Assembly: GCF_032854445.1 (NCBI RefSeq) | Contig: NC_088302.1 | Coordinates: 17,789,338-17,853,337, forward strand | Source of the DNA: Liolophura sinensis | Lineage: Eukaryota; Mollusca; Polyplacophora; Chitonida; Chitonidae | Direction of reading: 5' to 3' | DNA length: 64,000 nucleotides | In this document: in pieces, positions 19,664-31,290 of the stretch | Layout: each line of letters begins with the position of its first letter | Numbering within the stretch: the first letter of the stretch is position 1 | Notes under the pieces: model-generated | Databases searched by the model: none | Told to the model about the DNA's origin: nothing | The model's input: the letters and a program-made list of their open reading frames with translations, nothing else | Translations under genes and position numbers: made by a program

Positions 19664-19695
19664 TCTCGCGATGTCTCGCGATTCTTTCTTTTTCC
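19664..19695 (+). promoter_or_regulatory. RPS6 core promoter: two TCTCGCGA elements and 5'TOP tract
   Basis: TCTCGCGA occurs at 19664-19671 and again at 19674-19681, ten bases apart. The related TCTCGCGAGA motif is a known animal core-promoter element (BANP/ZBTB33 class), frequent at TATA-less housekeeping genes. Immediately after it, a C at 19684 followed by pyrimidines to 19695 fits a 5'TOP transcription start, giving a leader of about 46 bases before ATG at 19730. The exact start base is inferred. Confidence 0.75.
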
Positions 19696-22600
19696 GACCG
19701 GAACACGGTCGCCTATATCGTTTTTCACGATGAAGGTATAATAAATGAACACTTATGTCATTTTATATTGCTTATTAAAGCGAAATAATGATACATGTGT
19801 CAGCCCAATCATTGAAGTAAAGATACACATGAATACGATAACAATATATTTTGGACCAAACGGTGGATGGCAGGGATTCTTGTAACCATAAGTTTGAACA
19901 TGTTGACTCGCCACGCATTTCATGCAAACAACAACAACAACATTTCTTTTCTACTTACCGAGATGTATTTCTATTCAAGTTCATTGCCTTAGAACAGTGC
20001 ACAATGGCATTATTTGAGCTGAATAGAGGATTCTGAGAGGATGTTAATTCACTGGTTGCGTGGAAGTTGTGTCATGAGCCAAAGAGCTCTGATAACGCGC
20101 AGTATTCCAAGAGGTGTATCGTGACAAACCCACATATTTTATTTAGCTTTCCATATCATTAAGTGAACAATAGCTAAGTTGGTGGTGTTGGTTGGTGTTA
20201 TTGCTGCAACCATAAACACCATAATATTGATGTCTCCATGTAAGTGGCAGCTTACATGGAGATATCAGCAACAATTTCTGATATTTACCTGCTTCAGCGT
20301 TTAATCGTTGAATCCACTCCAAAACAGCGAAACCTGTTGATTATGACCTTTATTATCGCTCCTACAAGTGTAAATCCATTCCAGAGTCAAAATGTTGTTG
20401 AAATGCACTGAAATAATGGTCAAAATAACTTTGTGCAGCCATGGAGAGTCTGGTGTACTAAAATCTCGAAAGCGCGTGCTAAAAGATATGGAAATCAACC
20501 AAACAGGACAAGACCATGTAACCAGTCTTAAATGACAACCTCAGTATTCATTTCATCAGCAATTATGAACCTTTGTCAATCAAGCAAGAAAAATTAATTC
20601 TAAGGTTATAAAGGCTTACGGCTATCATGTGCGTGTCTGCTTCATTTCCCATGTTTTCTGCCGGATTTTTGATCCGTAATCCCGATTTTGGATTCACCTG
20701 ATGCGTCGCACATGCACACCATGATTTTGAAGAGAGAAAAGTCAACACTTCATCAGATGTTCTGCATATTACTAGTCTGAAATGAATTTAAACATGTACG
20801 AGTGATAAAAAGCATCATTTTCATTTCAATCCTCAACAGAAATTGCGTGTGCGGCTGTTTTAGAGTGGATTTATGGTCCAACGTCGTTTCACTAAGTGCC
20901 TTGCGCAACGGACCTCCTGCGTTTCTGAATTCAACGACTGAACGTTGAGAAGGGTAAATGTAAGAAATGTTTGAAAACCGGCCTCAACGTTTAATTTAAT
21001 TGAACTATCGGCAGATACTAACATTTCAACAGTTAACTATGCACTTAGAGAATACGTCTGTCGCACAGTTTCTTGTAACTTCCTCCAGACAAAAACGTCC
21101 GCACAGATTAAACTCCAGAGCCATGGCATCTTTACACAATGTGTTGACAGGCCTTGACTAAACCGCAACGTCTCTGCTCCCTGTCATGAGTGTGTCTGTC
21201 AGTAGCCCTGGATGACTACGCTGCCCTCTTTTATATTTGTGCTGATGCTTGCGTAATCATGGCTGTGTCCCCTTTACCCCAGTAGGATGAATTGTAACAT
21301 TTCGGAAAACTGTCAGTTACTTTACTACCATGCCCATGCAGCCACTCCTGTACAATGCTAAGGGTCCAAGGGCACCTGGCTATTAAAGTCACGAGATGTT
21401 GATCATCCCAAAGGTAAATAAGCATCCATATTTAGCTTTAAGTCGCCCCTCTCTCTTGACTTCTCGTTTACAAAATGGCTACCATCTACACGGTGAGCTT
21501 GCACGGATAGGCAGCTGAATACGAAACTATGCTTCCCTGCATTTATGCTGGTTATGAAGTCTTTTGTTGTCATACGAACACATGCTGGCTGGCTTTAGTC
21601 CCCTTTACTTTAGATGGTACAAATAGCACGTCAGGGAACCAAACTAGAGCCTTGTGCCGTTATGACGTGTGACCTCCACAAAGAAGGCCAGTTCAGCTCA
21701 GCCGTTTCGTATCCAGCTGTCTGGCCGGGCATGCCTGCCATGTATATGGTCGCCATTTCATAAATGAGAAGTCAGCGGAGAGGAGAACTTCAGTGAATAT
21801 GGATGGATATTCACCTTAGGGATGATCGACATCTCATGATTTTAACAGTCAGGTGGCCTTGGACACTAAGCTTTGTAAAGGAGTGGCTGGATGGGCATGG
21901 TAGATTAGGAATCGACTTTTCTGAAATTTACAATTCATCCTACCAAGCTGAACGGAGGCAATCCATGACTATGCCAGCCCCTGAGATCGTAGTCATCTAG
22001 GGCTAGTCTGCCAAAAGCTTAATAGACATGTCCTCAGTCAGCTCATTATAATGAGGTGATCTTAAGTTTGCATTGGAAATATTTTCCTGCATTACTTAAC
22101 CATCGTCCCTTCTAATTTACACGAATACATAAACCACGAAATCGGAATTATCGTGATGTTTTTTTAACCGGTATCAAAATGCAAAATTGTTCTCACAAGT
22201 ACATTTCTAGGCATCACTTTTGCCCAGATTTGAATGTATATCAAGTGTTTATTAATGTAAATTCGTAATATGTTAAAAAAAACTGTGCTGACAATCGTAA
22301 TCCTACCATACCTTGGTTAACCAGAGACATGCTCCAGGGGGAGTCCAGGAACAAACATGATTTCAGCTGAATTGCTTCCCTTCATGATTGTTTGGTGCTA
22401 TTAAAGCCCTCCACACATGATGTTGCCGTTGACTTCAAGTTGATTATTTTTATTTTCTAAAGCATAAAGTTCCATTGATGAAATTCAATAGTTGCACACG
22501 TTTAGGTAATGTGGGAGTGCATCTGCGCATAATTATGAATTCTCGCATAATTCTTATGAATTAAGTTTACAGTACATTTACGAAAACACTGATTGGTGGA

Positions 22601-25600
22601 GAGCTAGTCAGCGCAGAAAAAAACTGCGAATTTTCTCACGGTTATGTTTCTTTTTGTATCTTTGTATTCTTACACATTATGGATTAAGGTTTGTTTTCTT
22701 AAACGTTATTCTGTTAAAAAAAGAATACAGAATGCTTAATACACTCTTGTCTTGCAAGTCTAAAGTTCACCTTCCTCTTGATTTGCGGGTAAAGCAATCC
22801 ATTCAGTAATGCTTGGCGTGGTAAATGACTTTACACGTGATAATGTTCCATTATTTGAAGACTTTATTGCGAGACAAGCAAAAATTTGTATAGTTGTTTT
22901 ATTAGACCGAGTAAACCGATCAACACAAGCATCTGAAATTAATGTGTACATTTTGTATCCTACAACTGTTGTCACGTTCAGATTTCTGCTTATTCCAGCC
23001 ATTACAAATTACCTCCTTTGTCAGGATTTGATTTTGTGCGTATTTAATTATAACACAGTATAAATCTTTTGGGTCCGGATGAGCGTGTTATTTCGAGGGA
23101 GCAGTGTATGGACAACCTTTTTTAATGTTCAAGTATATATGAAATGAAATGAAGTGTGTAATTTAAAGTAAATAAGTTTGGAAAGATTAGATTGGCAAGT
23201 TTAGTGGACAGTGCTACAAGTACTGTATTATAGTATTTCCTTTGCTAGTATGTGTAATGACTGTATAACATATGCAAAATGTTTATTTGAAAAGACACCC
23301 TCTGGGACTATGTTACTGAAAATCCCCTAATCGCTCTCTAGTAGCAAGGGTCTAAACTATACCCTCTCCCCTAAACTTGAAAAACTGCCTGTTCGGGTGG
23401 CCTGTTGTCAATTTTTGCTAAAGACCTATATTTCTTAACTCCACAGGTGAACATCTCTTATCCGGCCACTGGCTGCCAGAAGCTGATAGACATTGACGAT
23501 GAGAAGAAACTACGTCCCTTTTTTGAGAAGCGCATGGCGACAGAAATGAGCGCAGAAAGCCTTGGAAATGAGTGGAAGGTAAAGTATATCTTACTTTTTT
23601 CATTATATTATAACGTATTACCAGCCTGACCTTGCTGGTAATACGTTACGAAAAGCTGCCAAAACACATGTACTTCACCTGGACTTCAGTAGACTGTACG
23701 TTAGCTGAGGAATAGTCTTAGGTTGTCCCAGGTTGTCCCATGAAAAGGTTTAGAGTGCTGTTAGTCAGAAGGCCCAGGTGTAATGCTTTAGGCAGGCTGT
23801 TTGATGAGATGACTACATGTGTGGATATTGAGAGGTGAAATGTAGACAGGAAGGTGAAATGTAGGCAGGTCATGTTACATCATATGCAAATAGTTTTTGA
23901 AAATTTTCATAGAAGTTAAATTGTTTAAAGAAAGATTTTGGTAACAAGTAACGTTCAGCCATTAAACTTAGCTAACACTGACCATGCTAGTAAGCTGAAG
24001 GTTGTCAGCGTGAGTTCTCTGACTAGAACGATCGCTGGTGGGAACCTACGCTGATACGCTGACTCGCACATGTTGTTCCAGAACAGTTTCATTTGATTAA
24101 ATATGTTCGCTTTTGTTATGCGAAACAGAAATGCCTACATCAAGTGTCATTCTCGTATATGGGGTTTGCCAGAAACCTATTAAACCAAGCGGCTTAGGAC
24201 AAGAGTTTAAGCGAGACCATCTGTTCCACCTAACAGTCTGACAAGTGTTGGTGCATTTGTAACTGTGTTTCAAATTTCAACCCACTCTTTCTGTTCTTGG
24301 TGCCTTGATGACAAAAAGAGGTGGATGGTGCTTTCCCAGTCTAATAATTGTTGACGACTACTTTATCTTCTGCCGATGTGGTATGCATATCTGTATGTCA
24401 CAGATGGGAAAGTTCTTGAGCAGGAGACTGGGTTATACCACAATCAAATGAATTCCAACAGAAATGTAGGGTCAGCTTATATCAAAATGATACATTTCAG
24501 CATTTCTTTTCTTTTTTCAAACTTCCTTTTTCAGAATCTCATTGTTGAGTGTAGAAAGTCTTGTGGGTATCAAACTTTCATTTTCATTTCCGTCAGGGCT
24601 ATGTTGTGCGCATCTCAGGAGGAAATGACAAGCAGGGGTTCCCCATGAAGCAGGGGGTATTGACAAACGGACGTGTCAAACTTCTGTTGTCCAAAGGTCA
24701 TTCGTGCTTCCGCATGAGGAGGAACGGAGAGAGGCGCAGAAAGTCTGTACGAGGCTGTATCGTGGACAGTAACCTCAGCGTTCTCTGTCTGGTCATTGTC
24801 AAGAAAGGTAACTTGTAGTTTCTAAAGTGAAAAGTCTGTCAGTGGGATACTAGAAGACAAGGTATGCAAAAAGGTCCACAAGAGAAGACATCATTTTCTT
24901 CTGTGATGTTGTAGTGCTTGTATACTTCATAGGTGTAGGTATTTTATGATCATGCACACCAATAATTCTGATGTAATAGTAGAAAGAACAAAAGAGTTCA
25001 CAGCTTAGGGCAGTTTTGTGTTGTGTTGCAGGCTAGAGGGAGGTTTACATGTTCACAATCACATAAATGTTTTGATTTAATTTTAAAGGAAAAACTGGAA
25101 TTACTAATGGATAACAACTTCTAAAGTTATTTATGACATTTTGATGCGAGTGCTTCGGCTGTTATCAATGCTTTTGTACAATCTCAAGCGCCCGCATTAA
25201 AACATCGAGAAGTTGTTTTCTCCTTTATCATTAGGTGTGGCGGTATTTAAGATGATAGCATATAACTTGTCACTTTTGTTCTATAGACCAATTGGGTGAC
25301 CTCCAAGTGTCTTTGTCAGCCTGGTTTCTTACCAACATAATGATGTCCATTGTCGTATAAGTGAAGTATACAATGTAAAACGCCAATCAAATAACTGAAT
25401 ATCTGCTGGCCTGTTCCCTGAAGAAATATGAGGCTGTTGTTAAGTCCGGTGAGATTGATGAATATTTGACACTTTCAGAAAACAAAAAAATTATGCTTCT
25501 GCATGGATAAATGCGATGTGATTTTGAAGTTCACAGAAAGCAAATCAGTTTACAACTCTTGTAAATTCATGTATGTATTTGTTTGACTGGTGTTTTAACC

Positions 25601-28194
25601 AGGCTCAGGAGTATTTCACTTCTGCAAATGCAATCTGGTTGTGGGTGAAGAAAACTAAAGCAAGCATAAAAGAACCACTGGACTCGTCAAACCTGCTTAT
25701 GCAATGCTGTAATTGAGCTTACGAGAGCTGGATTTGATTGTGAGCACTGCCTCTGTGTTCAGTTGCTAGTATTTGTTTGGAAAACCTGATAGACAGCCTA
25801 CCAAGCAATTAGACATGAATAGTAAAGCTGAGAATTGATACCATAAGCATGTGGAGATTGGTTGCAAACTTAAGCACTTGTTTCAGAACTAAAGCCCTTG
25901 TGTCTGTTGTAGGTGAGGATGAAATACCTGGCCTGACCGACAAGACTGTGCCCCGACGTCTTGGCCCCAAAAGGGCAAGCCGAATCAGGAAGCTGTTCAA
26001 CCTGGGCAAAGAGGATGACGTCCGTCAGTATGTTGTGAGGAGACCGCTGCCCCCTAAAGAAGGTAGGTTTACGTCATAAGAGTCTTAATACCGTCAGACA
26101 GAAAGTTGTCTACTCTCAACTGTGATTGGCCATTTGACTTGCACAGTGACGTCCTCCTGTTTTTATATGTAATGAATTGCACATGAGAAAATCTGCATGA
26201 TACAACGGTTCTTTTGTTGGCAAGGAAAGCAATGTGTTATTGGACGTCATGCATACGTTACTGAAATCGGAACTTTGTAACAGTTCAAAATGTAGCTGCT
26301 AAAGCAGCCATGCCAGGGTTCAAGTTGGTGTGTCCATCCTCTGCAGTGTCCCTTCCGGTTACCTGAATGATGTTCATGCATTGATAAATAACCAACTTTA
26401 TTAATAATTAGAAAGCCTACATTCTTCGTAGCCATCAGTGCATTGTATGTATAGTGTATAGCTTGTATATGTAGACGTGTCTGGTGTAGTAAGGCAACCG
26501 TTGGACAAAAGTTGAAGGCGTGCATGTCCTCCGCATACAGTATACATACAGTGCTGATACAGCCCTTGTCACACAGCTATTTTCAGCTTTACAACCGTAA
26601 CAGTTTTCCATACAGCAAATATCGGTGAAATTGCCTTTTTTTTTGCAATTTGATCGCAGTTCGCGACATTAGTATAGTTTGCAAGATAAAAAGACTGGAT
26701 TCATAATCAGGATGTCGGGCTACATCTGATTACACATTTATAATCTTCAAATAGAAATTTTCATATGACATCACTTCTGCTGTGTAAGTTAAAACCTACT
26801 TTGCATACACAGTGCATTCTTTTTTTTTAAGTTGACATAGAATCCAAAGAAAGGGACTCTCTAATGTTTTCACTTCAATTCAAAATGACCATTAGGTCAC
26901 GGAACTCGGGTCTCCTGATTTTTACTCGCTAAAGCTTGTCAAGGACTACAACATACCTCAGTTTCACACATTTCAGTTTGCAGACGTCATTTCCGGTTAT
27001 GTAAAATTTTTCTTCTTTCCTTGGGATAATGTTCGACCTCAAGATTGCGTCTCTAGCTTCATTGGTTAAGGAGATATACCCACTTCCGGTTTAGAGTAAG
27101 TCTCTTTTGGTTTTGCAAAAGTTGCATTTTCGGAATCTGGTTCCAAAACTGCATGAAGCCAGACTTTGCCAGACATCATGTTTAGAAGTGTAGAAATTAT
27201 TGGTAAAAAACCAATTTTTTGGTTATTTGACATTTTTACCCAATAGCAAACAATTTTTAACTGGGAAAGTCCTCATGAACAAATTGAACATTGTGTAGTG
27301 ATAGTTTAAATTTCATCTCAGTCGCATGAGTCATTGTGGAGAAAAAGATTTTCATCAAAATCCAATATGGCTGCCGAGTCACGCGACCAAATATTCCAAA
27401 AGCTAAAAAGCACAATTTCAGATCCTTTCCTAAAACATACTAAAGAATGTACCATTTGTCACAAAATTGGTAAGAATAACAATAATCCTAACGATTTCAA
27501 TAGGGATTCAAGCCTGAATGGCTTGAACCTTTAATTACCGTATTCTAGGCCTGTAGTGTGAGATCAGATAAATTCTACAAAACAGTTGTCAGTTAAGCTC
27601 CTGGGCACTGGCTTCGACATCAGCAATCAAGGGGAGTAACTCCTTCTAGCAAAGGCTGTGGATGTGGGCATGCAAACAGTTCATCAAATGACAGTGTAGC
27701 AAATATAGAGCGATGTTCCTTCAGCCACATGTTTGGCCAATTGTCAATCAGATAAATATCAAATTTCTCTCTGGATAATGTTGGTGGTTTACTCTTTGCA
27801 CTCCAGTTTCCTCCACAGCAAATGATGATGGTGAAAACGTCTTGAGCATGGTATTGAAACACCAAACAATCCACTAACTCCCTGTTTTTTTTTTTTCGTT
27901 TTTTTTTTCCCTTCACAGGTAAGAAAGCCCGCACGAAGGCCCCTAAGATTCAGCGCCTGGTCACACCTGTTGTCCTCCAGCGCAAGCGCCACAGGCTGGC
28001 CATGAAGCGGCGTCGTTCTGCTCAGAAACGCGAGGATGCAGCTGAATATGCTAAACTTTTGGCGCAGAGAATGAAGGAGGCTAAAGAAAGAAAGCTTGAG
28101 CGCAGACGATCCGCCTCCGCATCAAAGAGCAGAGATTCAATCCGAGAATCTACGTCAAAAAAATGAAGCTCTTGTAACTACTAGGGGAAATAAA
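19684..28194 (+). CDS. RPS6: 40S ribosomal protein S6 (eS6), complete, 5 coding exons
   Basis: RPS6 is a structural protein of the 40S subunit and the classic target of S6 kinase. Coding exons: 19730-19735 (MK only), 23447-23578, 24597-24807, 25913-26062 and 27919-28166 (TGA at 28164). Total 248 aa, against 249 in human. All introns are GT-AG, with phases 0, 0, 1 and 1. Family blocks are plain: [94 protein letters not shown] and [11 protein letters not shown]. The C-terminal tail (228-248) keeps RRR followed by serines at 231, 233, 235, 237, 240, 244 and 246, as needed for S6K/RSK phosphorylation, but with SASAS spacing rather than the vertebrate RRRLSSLR. Start of transcription is a 5'TOP tract, as expected for mTOR-controlled translation. 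Confidence 0.97.
19730..19735 (+). CDS. RPS6: RPS6 coding exon 1 (Met-Lys only)
   Basis: ATGAAG followed directly by the donor GTATAA. A first exon that codes only for the first two residues is typical of animal RPS6 genes. It joins exon 2 in phase 0 to give MKVNISYP. Confidence 0.93.
19736..23446 (+). other. RPS6 intron 1 (3.7 kb)
   Basis: Holds the foldback element at 21.2-22.0 kb. No further coding segment was seen. A minus-strand donor-like CTCG|GTAAGT near 19,959 could belong to a divergent transcript. Confidence 0.75.
21225..22010. mobile_element. long foldback element in RPS6 intron 1
   Basis: The left arm (about 21,231-21,530) and the inverted right arm (about 21,698-22,000) pair over roughly 300 bases with mismatches, around a loop of about 170. 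Matching pieces include GATGGATATT...ATGATCGACATCTCATGA (21,800s) with the complement of 21,380-21,430, and TGACTTCTC / AATGGC blocks at 21,457-21,481 and 21,750-21,770. It has no coding capacity, so it is a large MITE-like foldback element. Confidence 0.75.
23447..23578 (+). CDS. RPS6: RPS6 coding exon 2
   Basis: Residues 3-46, [20 protein letters not shown] through GNEW-K. Acceptor ACTCCACAG, donor AAG|GTAAAG, phase 0-0. Confidence 0.95.
24597..24807 (+). CDS. RPS6: RPS6 coding exon 3
   Basis: Residues 47-116, from [14 protein letters not shown] to LVIVKK, plus one base of Gly-117. Acceptor CCGTCAG, donor AAAG|GTAACT. Confidence 0.95.
25310..25640. mobile_element. two SINE family 1 fragments in RPS6 intron 3
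   Basis: A plus-strand tail fragment at about 25,310-25,400 (TTGTCGTATAAGTGAAGTAT, AAACGCCAATCAAATAA) and an inverted fragment at about 25,569-25,640 (TTTGTTTGACTGGTGTTTTA). Confidence 0.6.
25913..26062 (+). CDS. RPS6: RPS6 coding exon 4
   Basis: Completes Gly-117, then residues 118-166 ([20 protein letters not shown] onward to PLPPKE), then one base of Gly-167. Acceptor TGTTGTAG, donor GAAG|GTAGGT. Confidence 0.95.
26063..27918 (+). other. RPS6 intron 4 (1.9 kb)
   Basis: AT-rich, with a long T-run just before the exon 5 acceptor. The open frame at 27,334-27,534 was not recognised and has no support. Confidence 0.75.
27919..28166 (+). CDS. RPS6: RPS6 coding exon 5 and stop
   Basis: Residues 168-248 plus TGA. 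The basic C-terminal helix holds [19 protein letters not shown] and the phospho-serine tail [10 protein letters not shown]. Preceded by a long T-rich tract and CACAG. Confidence 0.95.
28189..28194 (+). terminator. RPS6 polyadenylation signal
   Basis: AATAAA lies 22 bases after the stop codon, giving the very short 3'UTR usual for ribosomal protein mRNAs. Confidence 0.8.
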
Positions 28195-28579
28195 AAAATA
28201 ATTCGAATCAGGCTGGAATGTTTGTGTTATGTTCTGATTTTGTTCTTTCCTGCTAAAGGCATTCATTATAGCAGCACAGAAGTGTCTCTCCAATATCAAC
28301 ACTTTTCACAGTATTGTATCAAAATGTACTTGTTTTATGAATTTGTGTGGTTGTGTTGGGCGAATAGGCTAAGGACAGGTTAGTTTCTTCTGGAAACCAC
28401 TCTGTTGACATCGATTTACGTTAGGGAAGTTTTGATGCGCGTGTGAAGATGTGGCAGATGTTTTAGACCATGACTTGCGCAGCTATGAGAGTTAACCCAC
28501 TCAACAACCAAGACATGGTGGGTAAACCTAGGTAAATATAAATGCTCAGTGGTGGTGTTTTGCAGACTCTTTAATTTGC

Positions 28580-28836
28580 GCAGTGCTCCGTTGGTTAGCG
28601 CACTTGTGCAGCGTAATGACCCAGAAGCCTCTCTCACCAATGCAGTTGTTGTGAGTTAAGTCCAGCTCCTGCTGGCTTCCTCTCCAGCCATAAGAGGGAA
28701 GGTCTTCCAGCAACCTGCGGATGGTCGTGGATTCCCCTGGGCACTGCCTGGTTTCCTCCCACCATTATGCTGGTCGCCATTGTATAAGTGAAATATTCTT
28801 GAGTATGACGTAAAACATCAATCAAATAAATAAATT
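28580..28836 (+). mobile_element. SINE family 1, near full length, plus orientation
   Basis: A tRNA-like head carries an A box (CCGTTGGTTAGCGCAC) and a B-box-like GAGTTAAGTCC. Then come the shared body (AACCTGCGGATGGTCGTGG, GGTTTCCTCCCACCATTATG) and the tail CGTAAAACATCAATCAAATA plus AATAA. The order is that of a polymerase-III tRNA-derived SINE. The most complete copy, about 400 bases after RPS6. Confidence 0.8.
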
Positions 28837-28867
28837 TGCACATTTGAAATGTGTTGAAGCCACTAAC

Positions 28868-29140
28868 TTGCCTTCCACCAAGACACTGCTGCTACTGAAG
28901 TATCATGCCAAAGACGCCAAACATGACACCCCAACAAGTCATTATACGGACACCAGGCCAATCAGTCCTTTTTCCTTGCTCTGACCTCTCAATTCTGAGC
29001 ACCAAGTGAGGCAGAAACAATCACTATTTTTGAAGTCTTTTGGTATGACCCAACCTGATGTTGACCCCAGGTTTTGTAGCCATGCAGTACCTGTAATACT
29101 GGATAACTTGGTAATTGTGCGTACAGAAGGGCTGAATTGC
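28868..29140 (+). repeat. interspersed repeat family C, copy 1
   Basis: CTGAAGTATCATGCCAAAGA, CATGACACCCCAACAAGTCA and TTTTTGAAGTCTTTTGGTAT match the copy at 30.8 kb in order. No coding content. Confidence 0.6.
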
Positions 29141-29617
29141 ATTTAGATGTAGTTTTGTGAAATGGTTGACACACCCAGCCTGAGCGAGTGGGTCATGGTC
29201 TGCTTTTCAGTTTCAGATGTGGTTTGAAACCTGGTCTTGGACAGGGAATTTGTAGGTTCCTCTGCTCACGGTTTGCAGGGCCGTTCTTAAGGACCACTCC
29301 AGTATGGTGTGCAAATCTTCATGTGACTTGTGCGAAAGTTCATCAGTAACTGGCCAAAGGTTGGTGGTTCACCACAGGCACTCTGGCTTCCTCCACCCAT
29401 AAATCTGACAGCCTTCGTACATGTGAAAAATCTGAGTATAATTAAGGCAGACATTCAACTGCTTCAGAACAGTGATTCTCAAAGGATTTGTGAAGCCTGG
29501 CCCAAAGTAAGTAGCCAATTACATCTAAATTTGAACACTGGTTTCTTAAAGTTTATTACTTAAGGCTGTGTTGGAAATAGGCCTTCTGATTGCTTCAGTG
29601 GATGGATTTAAAACAGA

Positions 29618-29740
29618 ATGGATGATTGTGGGTATCCCCAGCCCGGTTTCCTCCCACCATAATGCTGGCTGCCGTTGTATAAGTGAAATACTATTATAGG
29701 CCTACTTGAGCAGGGCATAAATCACCGATCAAATAAATAT
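29618..29740 (+). mobile_element. SINE family 1, partial
   Basis: GGTTTCCTCCCACCATAATG, GTTGTATAAGTGAAATACTA and CACCGATCAAATAAATATAG. A worn piece of the same family is at about 29,352-29,450. Confidence 0.7.
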
Positions 29741-30814
29741 AGCTTCAAACAACTTCTGGATTGATTGTTCAGATATTATATATGTTATTAGTTAATAAAA
29801 AACATTTTTATTAACAGATCTTCCTGATTAAAAGAGAGAATGCTTCATGATATACCTCCGGTTTAAAATGAATGCTTTGTGCAAGTAAAGTTAGACTTTA
29901 TCAACATCAGTGTGGAAGAAGGGAGAAAACTCTGCCACCTCTAAGTTAATCCACCAAGCGCGAAGTGCACATATAGTTCTCTCTACATAAATTCTCTATC
30001 TTAACATGATCAAAATTTTGGGAATATTTTTATTTGTCAATTCTGATCAATTTTTATAGAATTTGTAAAATTTTGATAATCCTGTTAAGTATATGCCTCT
30101 GCTTTCCCCAACATCAGGTTTTACCAATGTGCTACTTGTCCAGACACGGAAACGGAAATCCAGACACGGAAACCCACGTATGGAATAACATGCCAATCAC
30201 TTTCCCAGAATTCCATACATGAGAAATGAACATTATTGTTTGACATTTACTACCAACACGTTTTAATTTAGAATCCCTCATGATCCCAGCCCCAAAACTG
30301 CACAAACCATTGTCTGCTGATATCCTGTTTTCCCACTGGACAGGTATCTCATTTCAACGACAGCTCAAGCTTTCAGTTTGTGGACATTTTTGTCTACCCT
30401 GGTGAACTTCATGTGTGGCTCAACAGTCCTGTGTTTTGTGAAGTAGATATTTATAGCTATTGGAATCTGAGCATTATCAGTTTGTTATTCTTAGAATTCT
30501 GGAGCAAGTAAATTGCTGTCAAAGTGGCTAGGGGAACTATTTATAGAAAATGCAGAAATATGGAGTGTACCCCTATCTCATGCAGAAAGAATAACTGACC
30601 CCTATTTTTTTTTCAAGTTGATAAGGTATGACATTCTGTCATAAAGGGGTTGACATTCTGGTTGCGCCCCATTCTTCACAGCAAACTACCAGTGCAGGTA
30701 TATGTGTGTAAACATCAAGGAATTAAAGAATGACTGCTTGGGGTTTTTTGTCATACTTAGCAATTTTTCAGTCATGATGACACAGAAGTCTTATGAAAGG
30801 GAGAGTCTGTATCA

Positions 30815-31290
30815 CAAAAGTGCTGCCGGCACTGAAGTATCATGCCAAAAACTCCAGACCACACCCCACCCAGTCAAATCATATGCACACCACGCCAAAC
30901 AAGGCCACAAGAAGTACCATTTTTGAAGTCTTAGGTATCATGGTATGTCCCGACCCGGATTTGATCATGGTTCTCCAGACTTCGAGGCAAACACTCTTAA
31001 CTATTAAGCCAACAAAGTGGTCAAAACATCAAAGAAGTCATTTGATCGTTCATAGTGGTGTAATGTCAGTGTCCATATATTTCAGTTGTAACACAACGGT
31101 GTCGGCCTCTGGCAGGCTGGTATCAATGCAGATGTACATTTATTCAAAGTGCTGCCTCACTGGAATGGTAAGCTGAAAACAGATGGCATGTCGTAGCATA
31201 ATGACAAGTACTACAAGACTTCATGTCTTCAGGATTGAACTCTACTTTTCTGCGTACAAGTCAGATGCTCTAACCACTCATCTGTAATAT
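30815..31290 (+). repeat. interspersed repeat family C, copy 2, with tRNA-like piece
   Basis: CTGAAGTATCATGCCAAAAA and TTTTTGAAGTCTTAGGTATC match copy 1. At about 31,230-31,285 the complement reads GAGTGGTTAGAGCATCTGAC then GAGTTCAATCC, which are good A and B boxes. A related worn piece is at about 61,306-61,420 (ATCTTTTGGTATGGCCTGAC). Confidence 0.5.

Noticed and set aside
25849-26079. Independent gene start overlapping RPS6 exon 4
   Set aside because: It is intron 3 read through into exon 4; the acceptor at 25,913 defines the true exon.
27334-27534. 66-codon frame with CTICHKIG in RPS6 intron 4
   Set aside because: Only one Cys-x2-Cys, no further zinc-finger residues, inside an intron.
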